In this document: piece after piece, positions 42,170 to 43,799 of the stretch
Position numbering within the stretch: the stretch's first letter is position 1
How the letters are laid out: each line of letters starts with the position of its first letter
Source: a virus
Virus record (IMG/VR): IMGVR_UViG_3300035698_015001
Span: 1-43,799 of that record
Reading direction: 5' to 3' (one strand)
Length of the DNA: 43,799 nt
Notes under the pieces: generated by a model
What the model was told of the DNA's origin: nothing
Databases searched by the model: none
What the model saw: the letters and a program-made list of their open reading frames with translations, nothing else
Translations under genes and position numbers: made by a program

Positions 42170-43799
42170 TTACGCCGACAGGTTTCCGCTCAATAGCCAA
42201 GAATTGCTAGATAACTTGATGAGAGAGGCAATTGCATAGCGAGCCTTTGTCGTATACCTAGCTCCTTCACTCAGAACAACAACTCCAGTGTCGCCTTGGA
42301 TAAAGACTTGACCAACACCAAGCTGTGTGACAACAATTTGAGTTCCTGTTGGGAAGGTATACCCGTTTGCCCCATCTGGTGGGACAGTAACTGTTGTAGC
42401 CACGGAACTGTTTATTTTGACAATACTTGCTGCATCGTCCTCTTCAAGAACAGTGTTTTCAAGATACTGATTGCCAACAAGTTCATAGTAGGCAGGTCCA
42501 GTCGGACCAAAAGGTCCTGTTGGACCTGTTACTGAAGGGCCAGTCGGTCCCGTTGGACCAGAGACGGCGGAGTCGGCACCTGTAGCTCCAGTAGGTCCAG
42601 TTACCGACGGTCCAGTTGCGCCTGTTGCACCCGTGGCACCAACAATTTGTCCAGCATTGACCCACGTTGATTGGTCAGACCAAACATATAGCTCTCCAGT
42701 ATCTTCAGAAATCCAGCCATCATTAATGACGTTCCCCGAAGTGGGCAGAGCCGCTGCGTTAGCAACAGTTCCCTTGATGTTAATTGATGGTCCTACTGGT
42801 CCAGTAGCCCCCTGAGGGCCCGTGGGGCCACTGCCAACGCTTGCCAACCAAGAGTTATATGTGTTGCCGGTTCCGCTATAGATGTCAGAAACAAAAGTGA
42901 TGCTAAAACCAGCAACACCTGTGATGACACCTTCCATGTGGTCCTGCGGCTGAGAAAGAGCAGAAAATCGAATACGACCACCAATTGCAAAAGCACCCGG
43001 GCCATTAACAATAAATGTTTTGTTACCGGCACCAATAATAATGTTTGTTGTGGAGGTGACGCTTCCATAACCCGAACCCTCGGCACCTGTAGAACCCGTT
43101 GCACCAGTTACAGCTGGACCTGTAGGTCCGGTGATGCCAGCGGGGCCCGTAGGACCGGTAGAGCCCGTTGCACCTGTTACCGAAACACCCGCAGGGCCTG
43201 CAACAGTTGAGGCTGCACCTGTTGCGCCTGTCGGACCAGTTGCACCACGAAGACCAAGCTCACCTTGAGCTCCTGAAGAGCCGGTGGGCCCAGTTGGTCC
43301 AGTTGCACCTGTTGGGCCACCTGAGGGACCCGTTGGTCCTACGGTGCCCGTTGCACCCGTTACCGAAGCACCAGTAGAACCTGTTGGACCCTGCGCTCCC
43401 GTTGCTCCTTGAAACCCACGGGGTCCGGTTGGGCCTGTGGGTCCCGGAGAACCAGTAGAACCGAGGAGACCATCGGCACCAGTTAAGCCGATTGGGCCAG
43501 TCGGTCCAAGGGGGCCAATGGGACCTGTAACACCACGCTCACCCTCGGCACCAGTGGGTCCTTGTCGTCCAGTGGGTCCCTGAGGACCAGTGGGCCCTTC
43601 TACATATAAACCCTGAGAACCAGTGGGTCCAGTGCTACCCTGAGGACCCGTTGAACCTGTCGGACCAAGAGGACCTGTCGGTCCCGATGTGGTGTTCTGG
43701 GGACCAGTTGCTCCAGTTGCTCCAGTTGCTCCAGCTGGACCGACATTGCTAGAAGCAGATTCCACCCAATAGCTATCGTAATAAACGTAGATTTGTCCG
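42170..43799 (-). CDS. Collagen-like fibre, N-terminus cut by window edge
   Basis: The frame remains open to the last base of the window and the sequence upstream of an apparent GTG at 43765 reads [20 protein letters not shown], which is clearly protein-like. The true start therefore lies beyond the window. The visible 542 residues contain about 230 residues of GPTGPTG/GATGATG triplets, a globular insert ([34 protein letters not shown]), a [19 protein letters not shown] domain shared with other fibres, and a second collagen block. The C-terminal 100 residues ([20 protein letters not shown], ending LLSGNLSA) resemble phage fibre tips. The propeller gene follows two bases later. Confidence 0.88.
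   Translation of the reverse strand, partial: GQIYVYYDSYWVESASSNVGPAGATGATGATGPQNTTSGPTGPLGPTGSTGPQGSTGPTGSQGLYVEGPTGPQGPTGRQGPTGAEGERGVTGPIGPLGPTGPIGLTGADGLLGSTGSPGPTGPTGPRGFQGATGAQGPTGSTGASVTGATGTVGPTGPSGGPTGATGPTGPTGSSGAQGELGLRGATGPTGATGAASTVAGPAGVSVTGATGSTGPTGPAGITGPTGPAVTGATGSTGAEGSGYGSVTSTTNIIIGAGNKTFIVNGPGAFAIGGRIRFSALSQPQDHMEGVITGVAGFSITFVSDIYSGTGNTYNSWLASVGSGPTGPQGATGPVGPSINIKGTVANAAALPTSGNVINDGWISEDTGELYVWSDQSTWVNAGQIVGATGATGATGPSVTGPTGATGADSAVSGPTGPTGPSVTGPTGPFGPTGPAYYELVGNQYLENTVLEEDDAASIVKINSSVATTVTVPPDGANGYTFPTGTQIVVTQLGVGQVFIQGDTGVVVLSEGARYTTKARYAIASLIKLSSNSWLLSGNLSA

Noticed and set aside
43763-43765. GTG at 43765 as the real start of the last collagen gene
   Set aside because: The frame continues upstream to the window edge with a protein-like sequence (YVYYDSYW) and no ribosome binding site precedes this GTG.

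Overview
The window is part of the genome of a tailed double-stranded DNA phage, most likely a siphovirus, that infects an actinobacterium. The phage assignment rests on a 1189-residue tape measure protein followed by minor tail genes, a phage-type family A DNA polymerase and a large block of fibre genes. The host assignment rests mainly on two WhiB-type iron-sulfur proteins, a family confined to Actinobacteria and their phages. Moderate base composition and many aquatic-phage-like fibre modules suggest a freshwater or marine host; this last point is inference. No integrase, excisionase, repressor, tRNA or CRISPR array was seen. Both ends of the window cut through a gene.

Layout. Positions 1-20508 are read rightward. 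They begin with the tail module: the end of an unidentified gene, the tape measure, a Dit-like tail protein, a baseplate/minor tail protein, a fibre ending in an S74-type chaperone domain, and two small genes. Next comes a replication and recombination module: PolA, a RuvC-like resolvase, an SNF2 helicase with its own promoter, a Cas4/RecB-like nuclease, a Sak4-like ATPase and a DUF669-like single-strand binding protein. After an intergenic spacer with two stem-loops there is a putative glycosyltransferase and a run of small genes, including two WhiB proteins and a CxxC protein.

Positions 20498-43799 are read leftward and meet the other arm tail-to-tail at 20498-20508. Reading in the direction of transcription from the right edge, the arm holds a collagen-like fibre (cut by the window edge), a seven-repeat beta-propeller adhesin, a 54-residue protein, a second collagen-like fibre, an adhesin with a fibrinogen-like end, a 2893-residue giant fibre, a third collagen-like fibre, a subtilisin-like protease, and two more collagen-like fibres, the last ending in a cupredoxin-like domain. 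Then come a SAM methyltransferase, a flavin-dependent halogenase and a family 2 glycosyltransferase with TPR repeats.

How it may fit together. The rightward arm builds the tail and copies the genome. The leftward arm appears to build an unusually rich set of adhesion devices. The downstream methyltransferase, halogenase and glycosyltransferase could modify those fibres or a host surface glycan, and the protease could mature them. This fibre-plus-modification arrangement is the most unusual part of the window. Its function is a hypothesis; the families themselves are recognisable from motifs.
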